From Ceratopteris richardii (taxonomy: Eukaryota > Streptophyta > Polypodiopsida > Polypodiales > Pteridaceae), in the NCBI GenBank assembly GCA_020310875.1, contig CM035437.1, positions 51,216,027-51,280,026 on the forward strand: a DNA stretch of 64,000 bases, read 5' to 3'. Every line of letters begins with the position of its first letter. Within the stretch, counting starts at the first letter, position 1. Positions 54,061 to 64,000 of this stretch are shown here, piece by piece. Position numbers and translations under genes: made by a program. The notes below the pieces were generated by a model. It saw only the letters and a program-made list of their open reading frames with translations, had not been told where the DNA came from and searched no databases.

Positions 54061-55764
54061 CTGTGGATCCCACTGATTTGACAAGTTCCTTGAAACCTTT
54101 GATGTATACCTCTTCGAAACCGCCTAAGACAAGTTCTTGTTCTATAAGTGCTTGGCTCTCTTCCTCAGTTAACTTCTTACGTGCCCAAACTCTTTCCATA
54201 GTATGATACAACTTTTTTATGGCCAGTGTATAAGGTGCTGCTTCAAAGGTTTCATCTTCATGCGTACTGGTATCACCTTGGGTGTCGGTTTGCTGTCCTT
54301 GTTCATCTGTCTGTACATGCTCTTGTGATTCATGAGTACCCTGGCTGGCTTCATCGTCTCTGTCATCTTCATCTGTCTCTGTTCTTTCTTCCTCGGAACT
54401 AGATACTACTTGTCCTTGTGGTTGGTCCGGGGGAGTGGTTGGGTAGCTTGGACGTTCGTATTCTTGAGAGAAAATCTGGCCTTCTGAAAATTGAAATTCA
54501 TTGGAGAAAGCATCCTGCATTTCGAAATCAAATGTTGTATCTATGGGTTCCGCTTCCATGTTGGGTATCGGAAAAGAAAAAGCTTCCGCACCAATAGTGG
54601 TGGGAACTTCTGCTGCAGCGGTGGTAGGTTCCTGAACTGATGTTGGTTTTGAGGTAATCACACTAGAAGTGCCTTCTGTAACGACATGTCGTGATAATCG
54701 TATGGGAATAGGTTGTACAGGGGCTTCTGTAGGAGACTGTTCTGGAGAGGGCTGCGGTGACGGTGATTCGGGGACCTGGAGGCATGGGTTAGTACCTCTC
54801 ATGCGCTTTCCTGCTCGTCCTTTGCTAGACTTCCTAGCTTTCTTTACTGTCCCTTTGAATGCTTTCAGCTCCTCGCATGTCATTGCATGCTCGATCGGTA
54901 AATCGTATGCCAAACACATATATACAATGCGCGTGAGAGCGCAACATCCATTGATTACTTTCTTTCTTTCCCATCTATGTTGTGCTAAGTACATCTGATC
55001 AATTATCCAGCTAGCCAGATCAACTGTCTGGGGTCCAGTATATGCTAAATATAAACCAAACCAGATGCGTTTGTGGGGCATGGTGAATCTATCCTGAGCG
55101 GGGAAAGCGAAATGCTGCATACATATCCTCAACGGTTTAGAGAGCTCAGGTGTGATTGCTGAAATATCTTCCCACTTAGTAACATCTCCACGTTTCATTG
55201 GCTCTAGAACCAGCCTTCTCGTGTGCGTACCATGGATCTTGATTGCAGTGCGAATCAGATCTTTAGAAAGGTAAAACCTCTTATATGATGGATCATTTAC
55301 TAATGACGACAAAATGAATGTTCATGGTAGATCCTTGTTCTCCGAAGCTATCAAAGTGGTGATTAAGTAATAGCATCTGTAGAAGTCGGGTTTAGGCAAT
55401 GGATCACTGAAATATTCTGTGAAGCCTGCTCTTGCCCAAACATGCATTAAGTCTTCTGTGTTCTATAGTCCTTCGAATTCTCTTGAGAAAAATTGCTATT
55501 TGGCCCAAGTACGATGATCAAACACCAAATTGGCCTCAAAAATGAAATCTGCATCCGCTAACGGTCCTGCTAATCCTTGAAACTAATGAGAGTTATGATG
55601 AATCTTTTCAGTATATCCCCTAGGAGGGTCGTCCATCGGCATGGGTCCTAGAAATCCTTGAAATTCTGGGGGTTGAGCCGTAGGATGGGGCTCCGCTAGT
55701 AGTTCTCCAATATTGGCCATGGGTACACTGGGGCCAGCTTCTGATGGTCCTTCTGCCTGCATGA
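53714..55764 (-). pseudogene. Gypsy-3 downstream ORF fused to copia-2 integrase
   Basis: Minus strand. From about 55764 the frame reads MQAEGPSEAGPSVPMANIGE, is broken by stops near 55588, 55470 and 55325, then is open from 55312 to 53714 (532 codons). The first 200 codons are a folded-looking region I do not recognise (ICMQHFAFPAQDRFTMPHKR, WFGLYLAYTGPQTVDLASWI). A Pro/Ser/Glu linker and a very acidic stretch (EEERTETDEDDRDDE) follow. Near 54060 the frame passes into copia integrase (SHGIRRQFSCRYIPQQNG) without a break. By position this is a 3' ORF of gypsy-3, after integrase, truncated by the copia. Whether it is envelope-like, a captured gene or a transposon accessory protein is unknown; no signal peptide or membrane span was seen. 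Confidence 0.65.
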
Positions 55765-56147
55765 TGAATGATGCGAATGCGTAGTAGATCTGCTACATAA
55801 GATTAACACATTAGTATGGAAATTAATTATGATCCCATTAAAGTGAGACCGCAATCCCTTTCCATAACCGATGTGTAACCCGTGTAGCCGAGTGTTGTGA
55901 TGTGGTTTATGGAATGATTGTTGCAAAACTACTGCAGGTCTCTAGACACCTACATGCTTCAGATGATGCATACATTTCTTGATGAGGTGTTATTACAAGT
56001 GATGGTGGGTTATAGTGTGTGGATTTGTACAAGGTTCAGTCGTGAATGAGTTATTACAAGGTTGTAGATTAGTCGGGGTGGGAGTTATGTTAGACAATGG
56101 GTTAGGAGAAGACTTCTGGATACGTTTCGGTATCCACTTCCTAAGAG
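55765..56147. other. Spacer between gypsy-3 3' ORFs
   Basis: About 380 bp without a recognised block. No LTR could be identified here. Confidence 0.4.
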
Positions 56148-56987
56148 TTATGAGTGGGTGATAGGTTTCTGCTGAGGGACAAAAGTTGAGATCGGATGTG
56201 GTGGGATTAAAGGGTGAAGAGATTTATGAGGGTTATATATTACATGGCTTGAGGGTTGAGCTATAATACACTGCTTGGGTACCCAAATCTGCGTGGGTGT
56301 GGGTCGATTCATAAGGTACTTCTTGGCGATCCAAATTTGTAGAATGTTCGTATTCATAGAAGAAGGTTGAGAAGATGTTGAATATTGACTCTGCTTCTGC
56401 CTTGACTTCTTCTTGTCATAGTTCTCATTGTTGAAATCTGTCGGTGGTTTCTGTCCTTTTGGCACCCATATTTGTCTCGTGCCTCTTGCTTTGTGATGCT
56501 GATACATCTGTCCTCCTTGTGTCGTCTTATATTGTCGTCGGTCTGGGTTCGTTCGTCGTGGTTGACTCCTTTGTGGTTGAGGTTGAGAGGTCGGATGGAC
56601 ACTCTGCTTCGGAAAAGAAGGGAGGTCCAACACTTGCGAAACCTGCCCATTAGGAAGTGCTCCGTTTTGTACTATTAATCTAGGCCAGTCCACAATAAGT
56701 GTGGAAGGATGGGCACTGCAGGGTGTTTTGCCCATGTGGCTGCTGATGCAGTCCACCTGACCTGCAATTGTCCCCATTTGTCCGCTGATGTAACCCACCT
56801 GACTGCTGATGGTGTCCATTTGACCAAGCGGTTGGGTGGTTGTCCCTTCTAGTTTGCGGGAAGCCCAAGGGAAAATCTCTTGACGTCCTTCTGATTGACA
56901 ATTGTCCATCGCCAAGCCCGCATGGGTTGGTGTAGATGTAACGTGACTTATCTGACCAAAGATCTTCCGGTCTTCCGTCACATGCAT
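56148..56987 (-). CDS. Gypsy-3 3' ORF with heptad and IWVPK repeats
   Basis: 279 codons, open throughout, minus strand, starting at the ATG ending at 56987. Residues 56-88 are four to five tandem 7-residue units (QMDTISS, QVGYISG, QMGTIAG, QVDCISS, HMGKT) with hydrophobic residues at fixed positions, as in a short coiled coil. The C-terminal half is basic and Gln/Pro-rich. The motif IWVPK recurs (RQIWVPKGQ, LQIWIAKKY, TQIWVPKQC). I recognise no catalytic domain. Its position, after integrase and the second protease-like domain, suggests an accessory ORF of the gypsy element. An open frame among decayed neighbours is noteworthy, though 279 codons can survive by chance in a young element. Confidence 0.5.
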   Translation of the reverse strand: MHVTEDRKIFGQISHVTSTPTHAGLAMDNCQSEGRQEIFPWASRKLEGTTTQPLGQMDTISSQVGYISGQMGTIAGQVDCISSHMGKTPCSAHPSTLIVDWPRLIVQNGALPNGQVSQVLDLPSFPKQSVHPTSQPQPQRSQPRRTNPDRRQYKTTQGGQMYQHHKARGTRQIWVPKGQKPPTDFNNENYDKKKSRQKQSQYSTSSQPSSMNTNILQIWIAKKYLMNRPTPTQIWVPKQCIIAQPSSHVIYNPHKSLHPLIPPHPISTFVPQQKPITHS

Positions 56988-57050
56988 TCCATGGGGTCTA
57001 GGGTTACATACCTCAGTCGGAATGGCGTTAGGGAAGTCAAGCGGTATCAG

Positions 57051-57842
57051 TCACTTCTGATCTAAGGTTCCAATCTGTAAGGAGCCTTGTCTAAGATTTA
57101 GGTCCACTGAGTGATCGTATAGCCAATCTTGGCCAAGGATTAGGGGTTCTATCAGGTCGTCATCATGGCACACTAGTAGCTTCACTGTCAAGGTCACTTC
57201 GTTTATGAGAATAGGAAGATCCACCTCACCCATGCAAGGGGTTTCCATGCCTCCTAGCCCTATGAGGTATGCCTCAATCGGCCACATTTCTATTCGTGAG
57301 TCCTTATAGTGGGACCATCTAATCGCACTAGAAGCAGCACCTGAGTCAATTAAAGCCCTCAGCTCTTGGCAAGGGTTGCCGTGCTCTAGCCTGACTGTAA
57401 TGAATGGTCTCCAGTCCACTATGCTAGGATGAGTACTTGACTTTGCTTGACACATGGCCATAGGGTATCTGGGTGTTGTTTCCAGATGGTTATAATGTTC
57501 TCTCCCTAGTCCTTGTCTTCTTAGCTTCATGCGCTTAATGAGTTCTATAGCTTCTGCCTGAGCTTCAACTCGTATTCTATTTTTTTCCTCCTTACGCTTC
57601 TTTGCCAATGTGAGTCGTCTAAGCATATCCTCAGTAAGAGGTTCCTGGTATAGCCTGACTCTACAACCACTAATATAATTAGGCATTATGTCTCCTTCTA
57701 AGGTGGCTAATTGTACTGCTCCACTTGTCGAGAGTCTGTTAATGATCATAGGTCCATAACCTCGCTTTTCTAACTTTCGTGCATGTTGTTTCAGCGTATA
57801 TACAAGGACTAAATCTCCTTCTTTTAAGCCTTTATCTTTCAC
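57051..57842 (-). pseudogene. Gypsy-3 integrase C-terminal domain followed by a second retropepsin-like domain
   Basis: Minus strand, 263 codons open. It starts with the integrase C-terminal block (KEGDLVLVYTLKQHARKLEK, YGPMIINRLSTSGAVQLATL), then a charged helix (LRRLTLAKKRKEEKNRIRVE). From about residue 140 it reads DWRPFITVRLEHGNP, ALIDSGAASSAI (Asp codon at 57345-57347), LIGLGGMETPCMGEVDLPI and LILGQDWLYDHSVDLNL. The D-S-G-A motif with a later ILGxDWL block is the signature of retropepsin-like aspartic proteases. The element already has a protease in the usual place (DSGVG at 61830), so this is a second one after integrase. Confidence 0.7.
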
Positions 57843-58820
57843 ATGTGCATCAAAATATGCTTTCTGTCGTTTCTTTGCTGCTTATATACCTGGTGCTGCT
57901 CTCAGCCTGGTTTCTCCTAATCGTTCCAAGTCCATTATTCTTGCTGATAATTCATGGCCGGTCCACTGATGTTCTTGTGCAACCTTATGGGTCGGTATCA
58001 AGAAGTCCAAAGGAAGCACAACATTCTGACCAAAAACCATTTGAAAGGGAGTTGCATTGAGTACGGTCTTGTAGGCCACTCGATATGCCCAAACAACGTG
58101 GTGTAACTGTTTGTCCCAATCTGAACGTTTGTTGTTCACGAGTTTCGTCAGTACATTACATAGGATCTTGTTAGTGCTTTCAGCCTGACCATTGCCTGAG
58201 GATGATATGGTGCCGATTTCTTGTGAATCACCATAAAATCCTGTAACAAATATTCAATGACCTGGATTAGAAAGTGAGTTCCTTGATCACTCACTAACTC
58301 TATAGGCAATCCATATCTTGTAAAGACATTTTCAAATTTGAATTTTGCAGTCGTGTGTGCATCATTCTTTTTCGTGGCTTTTGCCTCTACCCATTTGGTA
58401 AGATAATCTATCGCAACAATAATGTATTCCGCATGTGTACCTTTTGCAGGGGGGTTAATGGGTCCTACAAAGTCTATACCCCACTTAGAAAATGCACGTC
58501 CTCCCATCATGGGTTTCAATGGCATTTCATCTCTGCGAGTACGAAATTGAGTTCTTTGGCACACATCACATCTCTTTACATAGGTATGCGCATCCATGTG
58601 AAGAGTGGGCCACCATAATCCTACAAAGAGGATGGCTTTGATTATCCTATCGGGTCCAAAATGACCTCCTGCAACACCTTGGTGTGCAGTCTCTAGTATG
58701 CTCAGATAATCACTTTCATGAACACATTGTCTTAAGTATCCATCTTGTCCTCGTTTGTATAGATTGTCGCCAATAAGTGAATAGTCTTGAGCTTCCTGCT
58801 CTAGACTTCGTTGTCATGCT
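57843..58820 (-). pseudogene. Gypsy-3 integrase: second zinc finger and catalytic core
   Basis: Minus strand. After a stop near 58812 the frame reads YSLIGDNLYKRGQDGYLRQC, HFGPDRIIKAILFVGLWWPT and CDVCQRTQ (canonical HHCC, 58550-58710). The core has FSKWGIDFVGPI near 58480, AIDYLTKWVEAKAT, and RYGLPIELVSDQGTHF near 58300; the third acidic residue region is shifted near 58190. The frame resumes with WDKQLHHVVWAYRVAYKTVL and TPFQMVFGQNVVLPLDFLIP (57882-58139), then a stop at about 57880. It is homologous to gypsy-2. Confidence 0.85.
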
Positions 58821-59929
58821 AAAGTCATTCCTTGAGGGAATGTTTTCGTCCTCAAGTATGTCACCAAAGGTTCACTCCATTCTGGTGTGAGAGACACGTG
58901 ATATAATGTAGCATGCTCTACTGGTGGTCTTTCACAACAAACAGGGCATTCTTTATACAATTTGTAGACATCTGCTTCCATCGTAGGCCAATATACTCCT
59001 ATTCTATGCAGAGTCTGCAATGTACGATGTTTCGAATAATGTTGCTTTAATGCACCTACATGTGCTAATTGCAACCAATTCGCATGTTCTAATTCATCTA
59101 CACAACAAGTAAGAATCTTTTGATTATCCTGTTTATATATAATTCGTGCTATTATTTGATATCTCTGAGACTTTGTAATCTCTCCTTCCTTGATCCTTAT
59201 CCTAGGATTCTTGGGTCCATATGTGAGAATCGGGACTATCGGTTTAGCCCATTCTGGTGCTACCTCAAGGTTAAACAAATATGCATCGGGTAACTCATCC
59301 ACTACTCCTTGAGGAGCTTCTCCTGAGGTTAGTCTCGAAAGGTGGTCAGCTCTGAGATGTGTCTTTCCTTTCCTGACTACTACTTCAAAGTCATACTCCA
59401 TGAGTAATAGAAACCAACATATTAATCGTCCTGTATTACATGGCTTATTGACTAAGTACAGTAAGGCTTGATGATCTGTAAAGAATTTGAACTTGTTTGC
59501 CAACAAATAATGTCTAAATTACTTTACCGCGTAGATCATTCCTAATCCTTCTCGTTCCGTAGTGGTATAATTTCTTTCTGCTGCATTCAACTGTTTGCTC
59601 GCATAAGCTATGGGGATGTCTATATTACCTTCATTCGTGGGTTGTGCTAGCACACATCCTATGGCATAATTGGATGCATCCACATGTACATGGAATGGAT
59701 TACTCCAATCCGGGGTTGTCAATATAGGTGCTGAGCACAAACGTTGTTTAAGTTCATTGAATGAATTTTCACACTCATCTGTCCATTCAAACTTGGTCAA
59801 AACAGAGTACAGAGGCTTAGCTATGGTTGCATATGTATGTATGAATCGTCTATAATAACCACAATGTCCCATAAATGCTTGTACCTCTTTTACGTTATTT
59901 GGTCTAGGTAGATCTGCAATTACCTTCAC
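58814..59929 (-). pseudogene. Gypsy-3 RT end, RNase H and first zinc finger
   Basis: Minus strand. KVIADLPRPNNVKEVQAFMG starts the RT connection after a frame change near 59940. RNase H has PFHVHVDASNYAIGCVLAQP and YTTTEREGLGMIYAVK, a stop at 59516-59518, then FKFFTDHQALLYLVNKPCNT and LRADHLSRL. Next comes a first HHCC-type unit: HVGALKQHYSKHRTLQTLHR, IGVYWPTMEADVYKLYKECP and CPVC (58940-59075). EWSEPLVTYLRTKTFPQGMT precedes a stop at about 58812. A second zinc finger follows in the neighbouring block. Confidence 0.85.
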
Positions 59930-59973
59930 TTTTTCTTCGTCCGTAGAGATTCCGTTCTTTCACACAATGTGTC

Positions 59974-61617
59974 CTAAAATTTTGCCTTGTGTGACCATGA
60001 AAACGCATTTTCTGGGTTCAAACAAACCTGATGTTCTCGACATTTGTCAAATACTTGTCTTAACTCTGGGATATGCGTCTGCCTAATATTCGATTGAGCA
60101 CATAGGTCATCGACATAAACTTCCAAATTCTTGCGTAAGAATTCCTTGAAAACATGACACATGAGTCGCTGGAAAGTGGCGGGTGCATTTGTGAGCCCAA
60201 AAGGCATCACATGAAATGCAAAAATGCCCCATTCTATGGCAAAAGCCGTCTTGTGTTGATCTTCTGGAGCAATGGCTACTTGATTATAGCCTGAGAATCC
60301 ATCAAGAAAGCTGTAAACTTCCTTGCCCGCAACTCTTTCCAATAGGTGTTCCGTGGGAAGAGGATAATTGTCTCTAATCGTGGCGGCATTAACTTTTTTA
60401 AGGTTAATACACACACACAATTTTCCATTCTTCTTGGGCACAACCACAATGGGGGATACCCATTCGGTATGCTCAATTTCGTAAATGAATCTTGCTTCTA
60501 TCAATCGGTCTATTTCTTCCTTAATCTTCGTAGCATAATTATCATTATACGTGTATGGCTTCTGTTTCGTAGGTTTTGCATCTGGAGTCATGGGGATTCT
60601 ATGAGAACATATATCCAAATCTACTCCTTTTAGGTCTTTGTAACTCCAAGCGAACACATCTCTATATTCGCGCAATAGGGCGACCAATTCTTCTTCTTCT
60701 TCATTTGTCAAATCATGCCCGATGTATGTACATTTTTCTTCTTCTCCTTCTATGGCTACTATGATTTTCCTGGTTTTCTCTCGATTATCATATACTTCTC
60801 CAATGTCAGCTTTTCTGTTAGGCATTCGTACCATGATTCGTCTATCTTCTATTTCATACTTCTTGAAGTTCTCAGGAACCTCAAACAAAGATTCTTCTGT
60901 TTCTGACATGGTTTCTTTCTTCTTTCTTTTCTTACCTTCACTTTTAATAGTCACTTGTGTGGCTAACCTCACATCATTCATAATTTCTTCGTGTCTCTGA
61001 GGGTAAGTTTCTACTTCATAGAAATATTCTTCCTCTGATGCAAAGGGTGAGTCCATAATAATTGACTCTAGATCAAAATCGCTTGCATCTTCAAATGCAT
61101 CAGTGTTAGGTTCACATTCTTCTATAATTGAATCACACATGATTGGCTCTATCGTGAAAACTGAAATGTCATAGCCATCTTCGTCACAGTGGGGGGTCCA
61201 TTGTTCTTCATTGATGGCTACATCCATGGTTGCTAAGATTTCTGCCCAACCATGGGGTTCGAATTCTTCATCTGGAAATACTACAGGTGCGTAAGCTGGG
61301 TCTTGAAGAGTTCGTGGATGTTGTTCTGAACATAAGGTCCTGGCTTCTAACCGTTCTTCCTCTTGTTTTGCTACTTTACACATCCATAGATGAGTATCCT
61401 CATGCAACCATGAAGGATCTGATTCCAATGAGTGTACTGATTCCGTCTCTTCTTGCGTCTTATGGATGGTGTTCCATTGTATTGGGGGTACATCTCGATG
61501 TGAATAGTCTTTAAGATTGACTTTAGTAGTCACTCCTAAATGTTGCAAGTACAAAGAATTAGTTCCCCAATCTTGTACAATTTGCAACTGACGCATGAAT
61601 GGTCGTCCTAAAATCAT
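59974..61617 (-). pseudogene. Gypsy-3 protease end and reverse transcriptase
   Basis: Minus strand, 547 codons open. MILGRPFMRQLQIVQDWGTN is the end of the protease (ILGRPF), followed by a long acidic spacer. RT begins with YNDNYATKIKEEIDRLIEAR, then SPIVVVPKKNGKLCVCINLK, DNYPLPTEHLLERVAGKEVY and SFLDGFSGYNQVAIAPEDQH (first catalytic Asp). AFHVMPFGLTNAPATFQRLM and LEVYVDDLCAQS (catalytic YVDD near 60105-60116) follow. The motif order is typical of plant Ty3/gypsy pol of the Ogre/Tat/Athila group (inference). It ends in a frame change near 59975. There is a stop between this block and the preceding one at 61668. Confidence 0.92.
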
Positions 61618-61668
61618 CTCATAAGCATGATTTTTTGCAAAATCACAAATGGTGAAAGTATGCTCAAA

Positions 61669-62844
61669 TTACACACCACAATTGGTGAGAGATATGCCTT
61701 CTAGTAAGCCTAATGGTTTCTCTATATGTCCGTCAGCCATTTGTAGCTTCATCCTGGTAGGTCTTAATGCTGGCTTACCCCAACGTTTCCATAAAGCGGT
61801 GGTAGCAATGGCTACTCCGACTCCTGAATCTAAGATGGCTTTCGTGGTGTAGCCTTGATGGGTTATTGGAAGATAAGTGTTACCTTCCTCTCCTTCGCTT
61901 ACATCTCCGATCTTTTCTACTGGTATCTCTGGTACCTTCTTGTGTGATCCTATTTGTGAGGGAGTAGTAGCAAGCTCAGGGAATTGATTTGCTACATGTT
62001 TCCACAGTTCTGGTTTTACCTTTAACAACTCTTCTAGGGTGAGATTACATTGAACTTTGGTATTCTTGATCACTTCTGTGTTTCTTGAGATCACTGATTC
62101 TTCATTCCTCACTATTATCGTGGGTGCTCTCATACTAATAGGCTTGGCTTCCCAAGGTCCTGTGAATTGAGGTAATTCTTGCAAAGAATTGGATTCAAAA
62201 CTTGTGTGTTCACTCAGTTGTTCTTCCTCTACTTCATCATAAATAGAGGGGATATCTTGGGGAAATTGTTCCTGCAAGTCATCTATTTCTTGAATAGGAG
62301 GATGAGTTCCTTGTTCTTTTCTCCACTTCTCTTCTTGGATTTCTCTTAGAAATTCATGTGAATATCTATGTATGGAAGACAGGTTGTCTTCACCTTCCGT
62401 ATTGGGTACTTGAGACAGGGATGGTGCATTCCTTTCCTGGGTCTCTGAGGCAATAGTGTTCCTATGCCGATCCTTTTTCTCCTTACTTTCTATCAAGTAC
62501 TCTAGCCTCTCCATTAGTCCTTGAAAGTGTAGTTCCGGTTTTGCCATGTTATTCCAATTTAGATATCTAGAGGCTTCGAACATTGCTTGTGCTAATTCTA
62601 CCATCTTCATGCAAAGCTTAGTCCTCTCAATTTCTAAGTCTGCTCGAGGATAGTTCTTACTCATTTCAGCTATTTGGGGTCCTTCGTTTATTCTTGCTTG
62701 ATACGAGCGAAACATCATGTCTAGGTTTTCCGATATGGGTTCTGCTAGAACTGATCCTGATTTTTGAGTTGGGTTCTCTTGATTCAATTCTTGTGAAGTC
62801 AATTCTAGGATTTTGGCTCTAGATTCCTTGAGACTTCCTTCCAC
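61669..62844 (-). pseudogene. Gypsy-3 gag C-terminal region and first protease
   Basis: Minus strand, 391 codons open. A long charged, mostly helical segment contains LVEYL-type and EEEQLSEHTSFESNSLQELP stretches. The protease reads AILDSGVGVAIATTALWKRW (Asp codon at 61828-61830), RPTRMKLQMADGHIEKPLGL and LEGISLTNCGV, then a TAA at about 61668 and continuation as FAKNHAYEMILGRPF. This is the protease in the usual position between gag and RT. Confidence 0.8.
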
Positions 62845-64000
62845 TTTCTCTTAATCCTTTCTCTAGAATCTTTCCATGATTTCGTCTTTTTACTACTAGA
62901 TTCTCCAACTTCATTAGTTCCGGCTACTTTCTCTTGATTAAGCTGTTGGTTCTGTAAGAGCGTCTGGGCTCTTGTTATAGCTTGGATAGGCACATATGTA
63001 GGGTTGGATCCATCAGCATTGTTTATAATACCTATCACATTGATGGGTGTCACATTTGAAGCGTTAACTGGGTTCTTAGGAAAATCTTTGATTATCTGCT
63101 CTTTACCACAATCGGCGCAAAAGCCTTGTATGTTATAGTATTGTGATTGTCCTGATATCGGAGGATGTGGACAATTCTTTATGAAATGATCTCCTTGGCA
63201 CCTAAAGCATGGTCCTCTAGGGCCTTGTGGTCTTTGCTGTCTCAATTGGTTTGGATTTGTGTACATCACATTAGCATAGTCGGGCTCCCAACTAGGTTCC
63301 ATTGGTGGACTATCGTATTGATATGTCTCCACATGTTCTGGCGACTCCATGTAATACGTAGGTGGACTATCTACATGTGTAGAGTCAAAACTATTTGAGT
63401 TTGGGTTACTCTCTGTGATCAAGGGTGATGAAGGCACTAACGCCCTACTTAGGTTCTCTTCTGTAGCAGCATATTTGACTGAGATGACCTTAGCTGGTGG
63501 GGGTGGCTACTGAGCTAAAACAGTTTGAGGTCTCTGTTGAGCCTGATAAGGGTAGTTCTGTGGAGGCCTATAGTAATGAGGCTGAGTATTGTATTGACCT
63601 TGATACCTACCTGGCTGTGCGTATGCTTGCGGGTAGTTCTGTCTCACTGCTTGTTTGTTATATGGGCAGTCTTGTGATGTATGATTTGTGTATCTTCTCT
63701 CAATTTTACAATATTGGCAACTGGTTGGCTTGCGGTTGTGTTGCATTGGGGCACACATTTGCCATATGATCACCACCACAGGTGTAACAACGCTTGTTTG
63801 TTGTTACCCTAGGCATCTGTTTACTAGAAAGTCCTAGTTTTTGGGCCACCTTTTCTGCTAGATCTTCTATTGAGCTGGACAGTTTTGAAGATGCTAGAGA
63901 TGAGCAGTCTGAGTCCTTATAGACCTTTGAGAGTTCCAACTCATCTCCTAAGTTGTCCTCAATGTCTATGCAAATTCTCACACATTGCTCTAGCGTTCTG
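62805..64000 (-). pseudogene. Gypsy-3 gag with multiple zinc knuckles, cut by the window edge
   Basis: Minus strand, entering from the right edge. CYTCGGDHMANVC (63751-63789) is a perfect CX2CX4HX4C knuckle. CQYCKIERRYTNHTSQDC (about 63666-63719) is a longer variant. A Gln/Tyr/Pro-rich linker follows (YNTQPHYYRPPQNYPYQAQQ), then CFRCQGDHFIKNC (63171-63209), a second perfect knuckle. CADCGKEQIIKDF (about 63080-63118) has lost the His and last Cys. Three frames are used, so one or two frameshifts separate the parts. The Gag capsid domain and 5' LTR lie outside the window. Confidence 0.8.

Noticed and set aside
53714..56987. Envelope gene in gypsy-3
   Set aside because: The position is right, but no signal peptide, transmembrane segment or cleavage site was seen in either 3' ORF.
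54669..61514. Plus-strand ORFs across the gypsy-3 and copia-2 regions
   Set aside because: Antisense to recognised pol and gag frames, no own motifs.

Overview
The window looks like nuclear DNA from a land plant with a large, repeat-choked genome. It holds one split gene with kilobase introns, surrounded and invaded by LINEs, hAT DNA transposons, Ty1/copia and Ty3/gypsy elements and very long (AG)n tracts. Intron sizes, the transposon mix and the style of the LINE proteins suggest a fern or another non-flowering plant. That is inference; no diagnostic marker gene is present.

Layout. 1-10.1 kb: a minus-strand LINE fragment (LINE-A) is cut by a minus-strand hAT element (hAT-2), followed by a TG/CA-rich cryptic repeat block, a plus-strand LINE 3' fragment (LINE-B) and a decayed plus-strand hAT copy (hAT-3). 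11.2-37.5 kb: one plus-strand host gene encodes a pleckstrin-homology (PH) domain, then coiled coil, then a long Pro/Gln/Ser-rich disordered tail. Its exons can be phased at 11.2, 11.5, 12.3, 12.5, 18.8, 19.1, 30.0, 35.9 and 36.1-37.5 kb. Its introns hold a non-autonomous LTR element with PBS and PPT (13.4-17.8 kb), a hAT element with 8-bp target duplications (hAT-1, 20.9-24.9 kb) and three LINE copies (LINE-C, -D, -E; 25.6-35.8 kb). 37.5-41.2 kb: 3' untranslated or intergenic sequence and microsatellites. 41.2-47.7 kb: a very young complete copia element with 1033-bp LTRs, one mismatch between them and the 5-bp target duplication GTGTC. 47.7-51.05 kb: a head-to-head gypsy LTR pair and a minus-strand gypsy integrase fragment. 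51.06-54.06 kb: a degraded minus-strand copia fragment holding a small poly(A) retroposon. 54.06-64 kb: a decayed minus-strand gypsy element of Ogre/Tat/Athila type running off the right edge, with extra ORFs downstream of integrase.

Most interesting points. (1) LINE-C and LINE-D are each bounded on both sides by (AG)n, and LINE-A on its 3' side, with a related short hairpin next to the repeat. This suggests a LINE family that targets or carries (TC)n microsatellites. (2) The gypsy family carries two HHCC zinc-binding modules in tandem, a second retropepsin-like DSGA domain after integrase, and a 3' ORF with heptad and IWVPK repeats. (3) Short tandem duplications of 21-106 bp period recur in five different elements, including the 25-bp duplication that breaks the young copia integrase. 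(4) The non-autonomous LTR element carries tRNA-like A and B boxes next to its PBS.

Only the PH-domain gene looks like a host gene. All boundaries come from reading the sequence; no alignment or database search was run.
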